From Torymus aiolomorphi (Eukaryota > Arthropoda > Insecta > Hymenoptera > Torymidae), in NCBI GenBank assembly GCA_036365515.1, contig CM070877.1:65856522-65920521 (forward strand): a stretch of 64,000 nucleotides of DNA. The letters are read 5' to 3'. The notes under the pieces are model-generated. The model made no database searches. It was given only the letters and a program-made list of their open reading frames with translations, and was not told where the DNA came from. The first letter of the stretch is position 1. Each line of letters begins with the position of its first letter. Position numbers and translations under genes: made by a program. Positions 33,875-45,040 of this stretch are shown here, piece by piece.

Positions 33875-34976
33875 CCGCTGCCAATTCTTTGGCACTTAGC
33901 TTCCTCAAATTAATTTATCGATACCTTTTATTAAATTTAAATTCTAAAAATAAGTTTTTCATAAAAAAAATTGCTAATGAATTTAAATAATAAATTTTTT
34001 TTTTATTCAAAGATATTAATATCTATCGCTAAATGTCATTGTCTAACTTTTAACTGACCCTTTTTATATCTGACATTCTTTGAATCTTTTTTGGTTATTT
34101 TATTTCTTTCATATGAAGATAATCACTTGAAATTTTAACCAAATATAGTCTTCGATGAGTGTAATAATTGTTTAATTTTAAGTTGATAAATAAAATATTC
34201 TCTGAGAAAACGCGATTCAAAAATATTTAAAAACAATTTTTAACCTCAAATATCTTTGGTCATAATGAACCGATTTTTTTGGGCAACGAACTCAGTTCGA
34301 ACTCAGTTCGAAGATATCAAAAAGCTATCTCTGTGCCAAATTTCAAGACGATTGGTTGACTTTTACTCCTGTTATCGTCGCAGAACGAAAATGCACTTAT
34401 TTTCAAAAATATTTTTTTTCTCGAAAATAAGTGAAGATAATCACTTGAAATTTTAATCAAATATAGTCTTCGATGAGTGTAATTAGTGGTTAAATTTTCT
34501 ACTAGATAAATAAAATACTTTTTGAGAAATTAATTTATGAAATATGAAAACGTTTTCCTTAATAACAAATGACAGACTAAAGATAATTTCACTTTTCAAA
34601 AGTGAGATTGTAGGTAATTTAACGACCTTTCAAAAAAACTAATGATATTAAGTTACAAATACTGTAATATGTTAAAATATAAGAAAAACGAAAAATTCAA
34701 AATCATTTTTTGGTTATAAAACAAAAGAAAACGCACAAAATCCAAAAATAGATTATGGCATCTCTATTCTATATGAAAGCGAAGAGAATAAGCTTTGTCT
34801 CACGAAAATCGATCAATTGGTTCAAAAGTTATAGCCGGTACTCATACATACAGAAACGAACATTTTTTTGCTCAAAAACCTCAAATATTGGTACCAAAAG
34901 TCTTAAAACATGTTTTTAAACATTTTTTGTTTCAAAAATATTTTTCACCATTACAAAGCTTCCTCTTTGAGAAAGC
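33875..34976 (+). repeat. Dispersed 'CTTCCTC' repeat family, copy B
   Basis: Starts CCGCTGCCAATTCTTTGGCA and ends near GCTTCCTCTTTGAGAAAGC, a mutated form of the 3' hairpin. It lacks the (AC)n tract of copies A and C. It shares AACCTCAAATATCTTTGGTC-type words with copy C. Confidence 0.6.
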
Positions 34977-35102
34977 AATACACGTTTGCTTATATTATTT
35001 CAAAAAATTTTACTAATGTAATCATTTTATCGAGCTCCTTAAGAAAACATTCAAATTTAAAACTTTTGTGAAAAATGATACTACCATTTAATAATGTTAT
35101 TT

Positions 35103-35256
35103 ATACCACTCTAACCTCAAAATTACAACTTTGGTATGATTTTTCGGCACTCGTGGTATAAAATACTGTTCGAAACGAATGCGGAAGTTGATTATTTACT
35201 TCATGTGACTTTTCGAAAAACGTCACATGAAGTAAATCATCACCTTCCGCACACAC
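35103..35256 (+). repeat. Hairpin-bearing repeat, copy 2
   Basis: Inverted relative to 18481-18666. Shares ATACCACTCTAACCTCAAAA and GATTATTTACTTCATGTGAC with its inverted arm. Confidence 0.7.
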
Positions 35257-35399
35257 CAGTGTCGAATTGTACTATAATAATATACTATAACAACCTGTCA
35301 TAACGTTTTCACACTATGCAATTATTATTTTCTCTTATGAAGTTGTGAAATCTATTTAAAAAAACATTTTACAAAAATTTAAACTAAGACAAGTATTAG

Positions 35400-35476
35400 A
35401 CTCTCTCTCTCCCTCCCTCTCTCACCCTTCCTCTCTTTCACCCCCTCCTCTCTTGCCCTCTCTCCCTCTCTCTCAA
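35400..35476. repeat. CT-rich low-complexity tract
   Basis: Nearly pure pyrimidine (CTCTCTCTCCCTCCCTCTCT and similar). Confidence 0.9.
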
Positions 35477-35619
35477 TATCCGTCAAACTCTGTATAACCA
35501 AAAACATTAATTTTTTAAGTATATTCTAACAACACAATTTGTCTAGTTTTTTTATTTATTCTAATCTCATCTATTCAATAAGCACTCTCTAAAAATGGTA
35601 ATAATTTTTTTCATGACTG

Positions 35620-36251
35620 CCCTAGCGCAAATAAAAAATGTTAATAACTATAAATAACTGTAAAAAACTGTAAAAAACTGTTAATAACTGTAAATAACTG
35701 TAAATGACTGTTTGAATTGAGACAGTAATAACTGTTATTTACAGTTATTTACAGATATTTACAGATATTTACAGTTATTCACAGTTTTTAACTGTAATTT
35801 ACAGTTTTGTAAAATAATAACTGTAGAAATGAATGTACTGATAAAATTTATCAACAGTTATTTACAGATATTTACAGTATTTTATGGTTATTTATAGTTA
35901 TTTACAGTTTTGCTGATAAAAAATATAGTTGTTATTATAGCGAAAAAAATTTACTGTGTATAACTGTAAATATCTGTAAATAACTGTAAATAGCTGTAAA
36001 AAATTGTTAATAACTATTATTAACTTTTATTAGTACCTTCATTTCTACAGTATTATTTTTAAAAAACTGTAAATAACTGTAAAAAACTGTCAATAAATGT
36101 AAATAACTGTAAATAACTGTAAATATCTGTAAATAATTGTTATTACTGTCTCAATTCAAACATTTATTTACAGTTATTTACAGTTATTTACAGTTTTTTA
36201 CAGTTTTTTACAGATTTGTACAGTTTTTAACAGAAACGATTTCGGCTAGGG
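35620..36251. mobile_element. Foldback element built of TAACTGTAAA repeats
   Basis: CCCTAGC at the left and GCTAGGG at the right bound two inverted arms. Each is mostly short tandem copies of TAACTGTAAA, with a unique inner marker (GTTTGAATTGAGACAGTAAT and its inverse). It could fold into a hairpin of about 300 bp per arm. No coding capacity. Confidence 0.7.
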
Positions 36252-36540
36252 ATGTACAAATAATACTTTAAAAATTAAGTTATTGAAATGTAGAAAAGTG
36301 TTTCGCCCTCGGCATTGCCTATTGGGCTCGTCAAGAGGACGCAGACAGGCCGTACCTCGACACACGTGATAAATTTTTAGAAATAATACCATCCCTGCTG
36401 GAAATATCGGATTCAAAATGATAAAAATGTATTAAAATTGAATCACATTGAATACCTTTAATACCGTGTATCCATTTGAAGAGATGTACGGAATTAAAAT
36501 TTAATCAGATTTAATCACTTTCTATTCGAATCCATTTTAA
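36252..36540. other. Flank of the piggyBac-type foldback
   Basis: AT-rich sequence continuing beyond 38748, so the foldback was inserted into it. Confidence 0.4.
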
Positions 36541-38744
36541 CCCATTAACGCGCAAATGCACATTTTTGTGCACACATTTTCAAGTACAGAATTCTATTGG
36601 AAAGACAAAGTCATTTTTATCCAAAATCCTATATAAGGGGTTTTCGAGGGTGCTCTTTCAGAATCTGCAACTTATTTTGTAAAAAAAAGTCACAAAATTA
36701 AATAAAATTTTTTTTTCAAATCAATTTTTGTTACTATTTCTGTTATTGGATAATCGTATTACCGCCAGAAATCGCGGTCCGAATGTCTGGCGTTTCCAAA
36801 ACACTGGTTGTGAATCTTTTTTCCCCTTTTAGCTTTTCCAAAATGGCGGATTTTGTGAAACAGCGTAATGTTAAACTTCATGATTTTTTTTCTCGAAATG
36901 TATGAACTTAACGAAAAAAGTTTATAGAACAAGAAATGCTTAGAATCACTCAAAAAATACGTATGAATTTTTTCAGAAGTTTTTGAACCAATTTTGAATT
37001 TGTTATTTTTTAACATTTTTGAAAAATCAAAACATGTTTCAAAAACTTCTGAAAAAAATCATACGTATTCTTTGAATGATTCTTAGCACTTTTTATTCTA
37101 TAAAATTTTTTCGTAAAGTGTATTTTTTTCGAGAACAAAAATTTTGAAATTATGCGTTACATAAACACACAAAACGTTGAATGGATTGAAGACTGTATAA
37201 TCGTCATTCTGCCACTATAAATATGTAGTAAAATATAGCGTTGCCCAGTTGTCACCACGGGAGGTAGACAATGCAAGAGAACCTTCTTCTTTTTTTTTAT
37301 ATATTTTTTTATGATTTATATTTTTTATATTTTTTATATTTTTTATATTTTATTCTATTCTTTTGAATGTATAGAGAGAAAACAGTTTCTACAAACATGT
37401 AAACGACACACCTTGGAGAGCTTTCTAGTTCTTAGAGAACATTGTTAGAACAGTTTCTTTGACTTGCGGACTGAACGGCATTACTGAATTTGTCATTACA
37501 TGTTTTTTTCCAAATAGCATTTAGCAATAGCCATACAATCATCTTTAGTACCTATTTTTTTGCTCTTACCTGCTGTTGCAACGTTGTACAAGACAGTGGC
37601 GTTGGTAATTGCTATTTGGATACCTCTGATAAAAATGACCCAAGTGACCCACTGTCTTGTACAATGTTGCAACAGCAGGTAAGAGCAAAAAAATAGGTAC
37701 TAAAGATGATTGTATAGCTATTGCTAAATGCTATTTGGAAAAAAAAAACATGTAATGACAAATTCAGTAATGCCGTTCAGTCCGCAACTCAAAGAAACTG
37801 TTCTAACAATGTTCTCTAAGAACTAGAAAGCTCTCCAAGGTGTGTGGTTTACATCTTTGTAAAAACTGTTTTCTCTCTATACATTCAAAAGAATAGAATA
37901 AAATATAAAAAATATAAAAAATATAAAACATAAAAAAAATATATAAAAAAAAAGAAGAAGGTTCTCTTGCATCGTCTACCTCCCCGTGGTGAGAACTGGG
38001 CAACGCTATATTTTACTACATATTTATAGTGGCAGAATGACGATTATACAGTCTTCAATCCATTCAACGTTTTGTGTGTTTATGTAACACCTAATTTCAA
38101 AATTTTTGTTCTCGAAAAAAATACACTTTACGAAAAAATTTTATATTATCAAAAGTGCTAAGAATCATTCAAAGAATACATATGATTTTTTTCAGAAGTT
38201 TTTGAGACATTTTTTGATTTTTCAAAAATGTTAAAAATTAACAAATTCAAAATTGGTTCAAAAACTTCTGAAAAGATTCATACGTATTTTTTGAGTGATT
38301 CTAAGCATTTTTTGTTCTATAACATTTTTTCGTTAAGTTCATACATTTCGAGAAAAAAAATCATGAAGTTTAACATTACGCTGTTTCACAAAATCCGCCA
38401 TTTTAGAAAAGCTAAAAGGGGAAAAAAGATTCACAACCAGTGTTTTGGAAACGCCAGACATTCGGACCGCGATTTCTGGCGGTAATATGATTATCCAAAA
38501 ACAGAAACAGTAACAAAAATTAATTTGAAAAAAAAATTTTATTAAATTTTTTGACTTTTTTTTTTTAAAAAACTCAAAAGTAATACACTTACTGACTTTT
38601 TTTTACAAAATAAGTTACAGATTCTGTAAGAGCACCCTCGAAAACCCCCTATATAGGATTTTGGATAAAAATGACTTTGTTTTTTCAATAGAATTCTGTA
38701 CTTGAAAATGTGTGCACAAAAATGTGCATTTGCGCGTTAATGGG
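36541..38744. mobile_element. 2.2-kb foldback with piggyBac-type ends and TTAA duplication
   Basis: Termini CCCATTAACGCGCAAATGCA are exact inverted copies and TTAA lies on both sides (36537-36540, 38745-38748), as in piggyBac-superfamily elements. The arms of about 1.05 kb are nearly identical apart from a roughly 40-bp insertion in the right arm. They meet at a loop of about 50 bases (37599-37649) between GCAACGTTGTACAAGACAGT and its inverse. Mirrored 85-codon open frames in the two arms (36759-37016, 38228-38485) follow from the symmetry, and neither resembles a transposase. Confidence 0.85.
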
Positions 38745-38989
38745 TTAATCTACAAATTAAGTATTTATTTTTAATTATTTTAATATCTTTCAATCCCCGA
38801 AAATAATAAATCACTTTCATTACCGACAGTAAGTATTAAATTTAATATAGCTTAATCATATTTAATGTCACATATTTCAATGTCTCTTAATTCGCCATTC
38901 TTGCATTCAAATTAAATCATATTTTATCCACGTTGAATATAATGCTTATTTCAATCGCTTTTAAAACCTACGATTAGTAATGAATTAAT

Positions 38990-39860
38990 ACTGCTTTAAT
39001 CTTATTAAATGCCAAACTATTCAAACCTTTTTAATTTGCTATTTAGATATTAACATTTATTCCTTTTTTTATCCAAATTTTAAACTTTTAAAACTAATCG
39101 CTTTTAATCCATAAAGCAGGCATTAAAATGAAAACTATTTTTATCTACTTTAATGACAAACAATGCAATCCCCTTTAATTCGCTATTGAAGGATTCACAT
39201 TTAATTCTTTTTTATCCAAAATTATAGCTTTTATTATTAATTAATCGCTTTTAATTCATAAAGCAGGTATTTAAATCAAAACTATTTTTATCTACTTTAA
39301 TGACAAACAATGCAATCCCCTTTAATTCGCTATTGAAGGATTCACATTTAATTATTTTTTATCCAAAATTATAGCTTTTATTATTAATCGCTTTTAATAC
39401 ATAAAGCAGGTATTTAAATCAAAACTTTTTTTATCTATTTCAATGAAAAACAATTTAATACCCTTTAATTCGCTATTTAGGTATTAACATTTAATTGTTT
39501 TTTATCCAAATTTTAAACTTTTAGAACTAATCGCTTTTAATCCATAAAGCAGGCATTAACATTAAAACTATTTTTATCTACTTTAATGACAAACAATGTA
39601 ATTCCCTTTAATTCGCTATTGAAGGATTCACATTTAATTTTTTTTATCCAAAATTATAGCTTTTATTATTAATTAATCGCTTTTAATACATAAAGCAGGT
39701 ATTTAAATCAAAACCTTTTTTATCTGTTTCAATGAAACCTTTAATTCGCTATTTAGGTATTAACCTTAAAATCTTTTTTAACAAAATTTTAAACATATAA
39801 TACTAATCGATATTAATGAATAAAACCTGAATTTAAATCAAAACTACTTTCACGTACATG
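38990..39860. repeat. 144-bp tandem repeat, about six units
   Basis: AATCGCTTTTAATNCATAAA and GCAGG recur near 39095, 39243, 39386, 39529, 39673 and, degenerate, 39804. AATCACTTTCATTACCGACA-type diverged units may extend to 38750. Confidence 0.8.
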
Positions 39861-39884
39861 TAAATGATAAATAATTTCGCGCGT

Positions 39885-40030
39885 TGCCGCTAGGCGGCGC
39901 GACCCCTCCCCGCGCGGCTCCCAAGTTCCACAGTCAATCCCGCTGGGCGCGGATATATAAGGCACGCGCGGCCGAGTCTTCCTCAGCGGTCGTTCGCTCG
40001 GACATCTCCCTCTTGTAGATGGTCTCGGCG
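39885..40030 (+). promoter_or_regulatory. GC-rich TATA promoter-like island
   Basis: A sharp GC-rich patch holds TATATAAGG (39954-39962), followed about 30 bases on by TCCTCAGCGG, a start-site-like sequence. No open frame follows. It may be an element's LTR promoter rather than a host promoter. Confidence 0.35.
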
Positions 40031-40060
40031 TATTGCCGAGTTTATTCCCGGCTGAAAAAA

Positions 40061-40180
40061 CTCATATGAGACTCCCTTGAATCTCACGTGATTCTCAGGT
40101 GAGTCTCATGCCAAATTCTCATGTGATTCTCATGTGAGTCTCATGTGATTCTCATGTAAGTCTCATGTGAGTCTCATGTT
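40061..40180. repeat. CTCATGTGAG-type short repeat array
   Basis: About eight copies of TCTCATGTGA or TCTCACGTGA in a 20-base rhythm, reminiscent of the CACGTGAG foldback at 5.2 kb. Confidence 0.6.
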
Positions 40181-40571
40181 TCCACTAACAATTTAAAATG
40201 AATTAATACTATTGTTATTGTAATTAATTGTTTAAATTAATTTAATCGTTTTAATTTATTTACTAATATGAAATTAGAAAAGTAAATAAAACTCAATGAA
40301 AAAATAAATAGTTGTATATATTTTAAAATTTTTTATTTTATAAAAGTATAAAAACATGTATTTCGGTACAAATAGTATTTTCGCCACCCTGAATATGGAC
40401 ACATATAGCGTATGCCCTATTGAAAAAAAATCTTGTGATCAATTACATGATTTTTTCCAAAATCCGGGAATATGCTCTGCTTGACATATAACTCAATTTA
40501 TTTATTATTTAGCAGTTTAATATTGCTTATAAATGAAGAATAACAGTTTAATGAAACTTTGAACGATAATA
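40181..40571. other. Left flank of the IS630-Tc1-type transposon
   Basis: The last 80 bases are a diverged inverted copy of the right flank (43710-43790), for example AATGAAACTTTGAACGATAA against the inverse AATGAAACATTTGCACGATA. Confidence 0.5.
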
Positions 40572-41330
40572 CCGGGTGTCCCATTTTAAAACCACCAGGC
40601 AAATATCTCGAAAACTAAGGGAGATGGAAAAAAACTTTTAATACAAACGTTGTAGGATTCAGAGGGGCCCAACTGATCGTGACCTTGGTTATGACCTTGA
40701 TGTCAATTATCAAGGTCATTTGAAGGTCAAATCGATTTTTTCAAATGGGAACCCCCACTTTTGACCTCGTAAATGGAAAGAGCGGAAAATTTTACGTTCA
40801 GATATGTCCTTGAGTCAAGGTCATAGTCATGGTCATGGTCATGTTTAAAATCAAAATCAATCAACGCATCAAAACATTCCCATAATTAGGCATACGAGAC
40901 AAATTGTTAAATACAAAAGTTGTAGGGTTCAGAGGGGCCCAACTGATCGTAACCTTGGTTATGACCTTGTGGTCAATGATCAAGGTCATTTGAAGGTCAA
41001 ATCGATTTTTTCAAATGGGAACTCCCATTTTTGACCTCGTAAATGGAAAGAGCGGAAAATTTTACGTTCAGATATGTCCTTGAGTCAAGGCCATGGTCAT
41101 GGTCATGGTCATGTTTAAAATCAAAATCAATCAACGCATCCAAACATTCCCATAATTACGCATACGAGTGTTAAATACAGAAGTTGTAGGGTTTGGAGCG
41201 GCCCAACTGATCGTGACCTTGGTTATGACCTTGAGGTCAATGATCAAGGTCATTTGAAGGTCAAATCGATTTTTTCAAATGGGAACCCCTATTTTTGACC
41301 TCGCAAATGGAAAGAGCGGAAAATTTTACT
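40572..41330. repeat. Left inverted terminus with three 265-bp units
   Basis: GGGGCCCAACTGATCGTGAC-type starts near 40663, 40935 and about 41200. Each unit has about seven AGGTCA/TGACCT half-sites, two within TCAAGGTCA. Confidence 0.8.
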
Positions 41331-41616
41331 ATTTTTACTATTATCAATATTTACCAGGGTTAACCACTTATATCAAATAATAACAAAAGTTAATAAGTGT
41401 TGACCAGCTGTATCCAATAGTGACCGGTAGTATTCAGCATTGATCGGTAATAGTCAATAATTATTACTGTTTACATCAAATTGTTTTCAAATTGAGCACA
41501 CTTATATTCGCACAGAAAATTAAACTTTTTCGTTTTAAAATATTGTATAGTATAATAACATATTATTTCTTTTGTGGTGTGTTTTGATAAATAATTGCAT
41601 TTACAACTAAAAAAGA

Positions 41617-42684
41617 ATGCCTGACTATTCTGCTAATGAAATAGTTGACATTCTTCTTATTTTAGGAGAATGTCGACGAAACTATCGAGAGGCAAGCAGA
41701 TTGTATCGTGCTCGGTTCCCTCAACGACAACATCCTGATCATACGGTAATACGTGACATTGAACTGCGCGGTCGACAAGGAAACTTCGTTCGAAGAAGGA
41801 GGACACTGAATGAACACGATTATGAAAATAATCCTCGCTTTCTTGCTGTTCTAGCCATGGTACATTTAAATGTTCATGTCAGTTTACGCGAAATCGAGTT
41901 AACAATGGGTATTCCAAGATCTACGGCCAGTAGATATTTACGATATGCGCGTTACCATCCTTACCACATTACTCTAAATCAAGCTTTAACTGTGGAAGAT
42001 TATCGACGGAGAATAACATTTTGCTAATGGGCAACACAACAAATTACTGATGATGAAAATTTCTTTAACAATGTTCTTTTTAGCGACGAGGCTATATTTC
42101 AGAGTACTGGTATGTTGAGTCGCCATAATTGCCACTACTGGTCTCCTGTTAATCCTCATTGGATGCGAGAAGTTGATCATCAGCATCGCTGGAATGTAAC
42201 GGTATGGTGTGGTATTATTAACGGATGTCTGATTGGACCTTATTTTTTTGAAGATCACGTAACTCAACATACTTATTTACAGTTGCTGAGAGACGAGCTG
42301 CCACTCTTTCTAGAAAACGTTGATCTCCATACAAGGGCCAGAATGTGGCTACAACAAGATGGTGCTCCTCCACATTATGGCAGAATTGTCAGAGATTTTC
42401 TTAATGAAAGGTTTAACGGTCGATGGATTGGTAGAGGAGGTCCCGTAGCATGGCCACCAAGATCTCCAGATCTGACATCTCCCGATTTTTATTTATGGGG
42501 CTTCCTAAAAAATACAGTCTACCGCAACAGGCCAACTACAAGAGATGACATGATTCAAAGGATTACACAAATCTGCTTAAGTATTCCACGTCAAGTATTA
42601 TTAAATACTGTTAGAAACTTTAAAAGGAGAATAGAATGTTGCCAACAAGTAAATGGTGCAACTTTTGAGCATCTTCTTCAGTAA
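41617..42684 (+). pseudogene. IS630-Tc1-type transposase (DD41D spacing), one internal stop
   Basis: The product starts MPDYSANEIVDILLILGECR, an N-terminal domain of the DUF4817 type common in ant and wasp transposon proteins. A helix-turn-helix follows (VSLREIELTMGIPRSTASRY). A single in-frame TAA at 42025-42027 separates it from the catalytic half: NVLFSDEAIF (first Asp), WLQQDGAPPH (second Asp) and PDLTSPDFYLWGF (third), the last two 41 residues apart. In this superfamily the triad cuts at the inverted termini and inserts at TA. Apart from the one stop the 355-codon frame is open to TFEHLLQ. The enclosing element still has both termini, so it could be moved in trans. Confidence 0.85.
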
Positions 42685-42749
42685 ATGGTGACCGAAACAC
42701 TTGGATCCTATGACTAAATACACATGAACGTGGAATTTTCCAATGAATT

Positions 42750-42905
42750 TTTAGCTGGCCTGATCATCCCCGATCTTGCTTTAACTGGCCGGGTCATCTC
42801 CGACCTTGCCTTAACTGACCGGGTCATCTTCGACCTTGCCTTAACTGGCCGGGTAATCTCCGACCTTGCCTTAGGTGACCGGGTCATCTCCGACTTTGCT
42901 CTTAA
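42750..42905. repeat. 36-bp minisatellite
   Basis: Five units of roughly TTAACTGGCCGGGTCATCTC followed by CGACCTTGCC, between the transposase stop and the right terminus. Confidence 0.85.
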
Positions 42906-42929
42906 CTGCACGGAAACTGAGCATAACTT

Positions 42930-43707
42930 TGACCATGACCTTGACCCAAGGTCATATCAGAATTTTCCGGTTTTTCTATTTACGAGGTCAAAAGTGAGGG
43001 TTGCCGTTAAACAAAATTGATTTAACCTTCAAACGACATCATCCTTGACCTCAAGTTCATGGGCAAGGTCACGATCAGTTGGGCCCCTCCAAACACTACA
43101 ACTTCTGTATTTAACACTCGTATGCGTAATTATGGGAATGTTTGGATGCGTTGATTGATTTTGATTTTGAACATGACCATGACCATTACCATGGCCTTGA
43201 CTCAAGGACATATCTAAACGTAAAATTTTCCGCTCTTTCCATTTGCGAGGTCAAAAGTGGGGGTTCCCATTTGAAAAAATCGATTTGACCTTCAAATGAC
43301 CTTGATCATTGACCTCAAGGTCATAACCAAGGTCACGATCAGTTGGGCCCCTCTGAACCCTACAACTTTTGTATTTAACAATTTGTCTCGTATGCCTAAT
43401 TATGGGAATGTTTTGATGCGTTGATTGATTTTGATTTTAAACATGACCATGACCATGACCTTGACTCAAGGACATATCTGAACGTAAAATTTTCCGCTCT
43501 TTCCATTTACGAGGTCAAAAGTGGGGGTTCCCATTTGAAAAAATCGATTTGACCTTCAAATGAACTTGATCATTGACCTCAAGGTCATAACCAAGGTCAC
43601 GATCAGTTGGGCCCCTCTGAACCCTACAACTTTTGTATTAAAAGTTTTTTTCCATCTCCCTTAGTTTTCGAGATATTTGCCTGGTGGTTTTAAAATGGGA
43701 CACCCGG
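42930..43707. repeat. Right inverted terminus
   Basis: Inverted counterpart of 40572-41330, with the same three half-site-rich units in opposite orientation. The innermost unit is the most diverged. Confidence 0.8.
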
Positions 43708-44284
43708 TATATTATCGTGCAAATGTTTCATTAGAATGTTATTATAATTATTTGCAAGTATTACATTTTAAAAAATAATCAATTTAATTGAAAATATAGA
43801 ATTAACTTTATTATTATAACAATTGTAATGTACAGACACAACTGTAAGTAAATAATAGAGACATGTAGCATACCTGCAACATTAGAATAATGTTATTGAT
43901 GATATTTTGCTTAATGTGGAAAAAGAAGAAACGATGTTCAACGAGCCTCGTGCTCGCGCTCTCGACGCCGACCCGTGATAGCAAATTCACACGAGGCCGG
44001 CGCCGAGCGCGCCCACGTGTACTGATATTAGCGCAGCTACCAAGAACAGTTGCGACGACGACGGCGACGGGACGAGGAGGCGACACCTTGGCGATGATGT
44101 TTCACATTAAAAGAACTCAGAATACTGTAAAATTTCCTGCCAAGTCCCATGAAACAAAAAAAGTCAAAACCTCTTATAAAATTTCTAAGTCGTGTCAAGA
44201 AAAAATGACTTTCCACGCTAGTTTTTTTTTTTACTTTAGACAATGTTATTAGAGTCTTGAGTTAAACCAAGCCAAGCTATTCTC
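43708..44284. other. Right flank and a GC-rich patch
   Basis: 43710-43790 mirrors the left flank. At 43940-44090 a GC-rich segment (CGACGACGACGGCGACGGGA and similar) is open in both directions but matches nothing I know. Confidence 0.3.
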
Positions 44285-44800
44285 TTTAATTTAATATTTA
44301 TGGTTTAAGTGATATGTGAATCAATGCTACTTAAATATGTTCACATAGCTTACAGTTATAGAATCCATGTAAAAAATATAATATTATAGTTTTTGATTTA
44401 CTACTACATGAGTTAACTTTTTCACATAAGTTTTAAACTAAAAATATAGAATGAATTGATATATAATGCCAGACATGGCAATGCTCTTTTATACTTGAAG
44501 ATATCTTATAAAAATGTCTAAATTGACATAAATTATGTTTTTTATTTTCTTGTAAAGGGGAACTTATGTACTATATTTATACTTTTTCTGCTAAAATCTT
44601 AGAAAAATAAGCCAAAAAGCAATTGATTTTAACACAAGAAAATAAAAAACATCGTTGACTGTAGTGAAGTCACATAATTATATGCATATCGGGTGATAGT
44701 AAGAAAGAGCATTATTAAGGAGCATTGTTGACTGTAGTCAAGTCACATATATGCATATCGGGTGATAGTAGGAAAGAGCATTGCCAAATTCTATACTACT
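44285..44800 (+). repeat. Left arm of an inverted pair around repeat copy C
   Basis: ATAATGCCAGACATGGCAAT and CTTTTATACTTGA at about 44464-44500, through CTTAGAAAAATAAGCC and CACAAGAAAATA, recur inverted at 47080-47400. The inner end has a 72-bp tandem duplication (TGACTGTAGTGAAGTCACAT at 44655 and its variant at 44728). Confidence 0.65.
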
Positions 44801-45040
44801 AAAACTGTCACTACTGCATCTTTATAAGTACTAGTATCAGTAAAAATTGATTACCAGGTTTAAAATTGTTGTGAATTTAATTAAATCAAATCAAATTTTT
44901 TTATTCGGTCTAAATATTTTTTTTTCTCATTTATTTACAATTTAAATCTGTTAATTTGAAATTTATCCTAATTAATTAGTTGACTATACCAAGTATGTAA
45001 ATTCATATTTATATTACTAGCTTACGTGTTATATGTAAAA

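Larger units (their letters stand above)
40572..43707 (+). mobile_element. IS630-Tc1-type DNA transposon with half-site-rich long inverted termini
   Basis: CCGGGTGTCCCATTTTAAAA begins the element and its inverse ends it, with TA on both sides. Each terminus is about 750 bp and contains about three tandem units of 260-270 bp. The interior has one transposase gene on the plus strand and a short minisatellite. It is nearly intact. Confidence 0.9.

Noticed and set aside
36759..38485. Pair of nearly identical 85-codon frames in the piggyBac-type foldback
   Set aside because: Mirror images produced by the inverted arms; no transposase motifs, very Lys/Phe-rich.
43890..44252. 120-codon frame in a GC-rich patch
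   Set aside because: Opposite-strand frames are equally open, composition is arginine/threonine-rich and no domain is seen.
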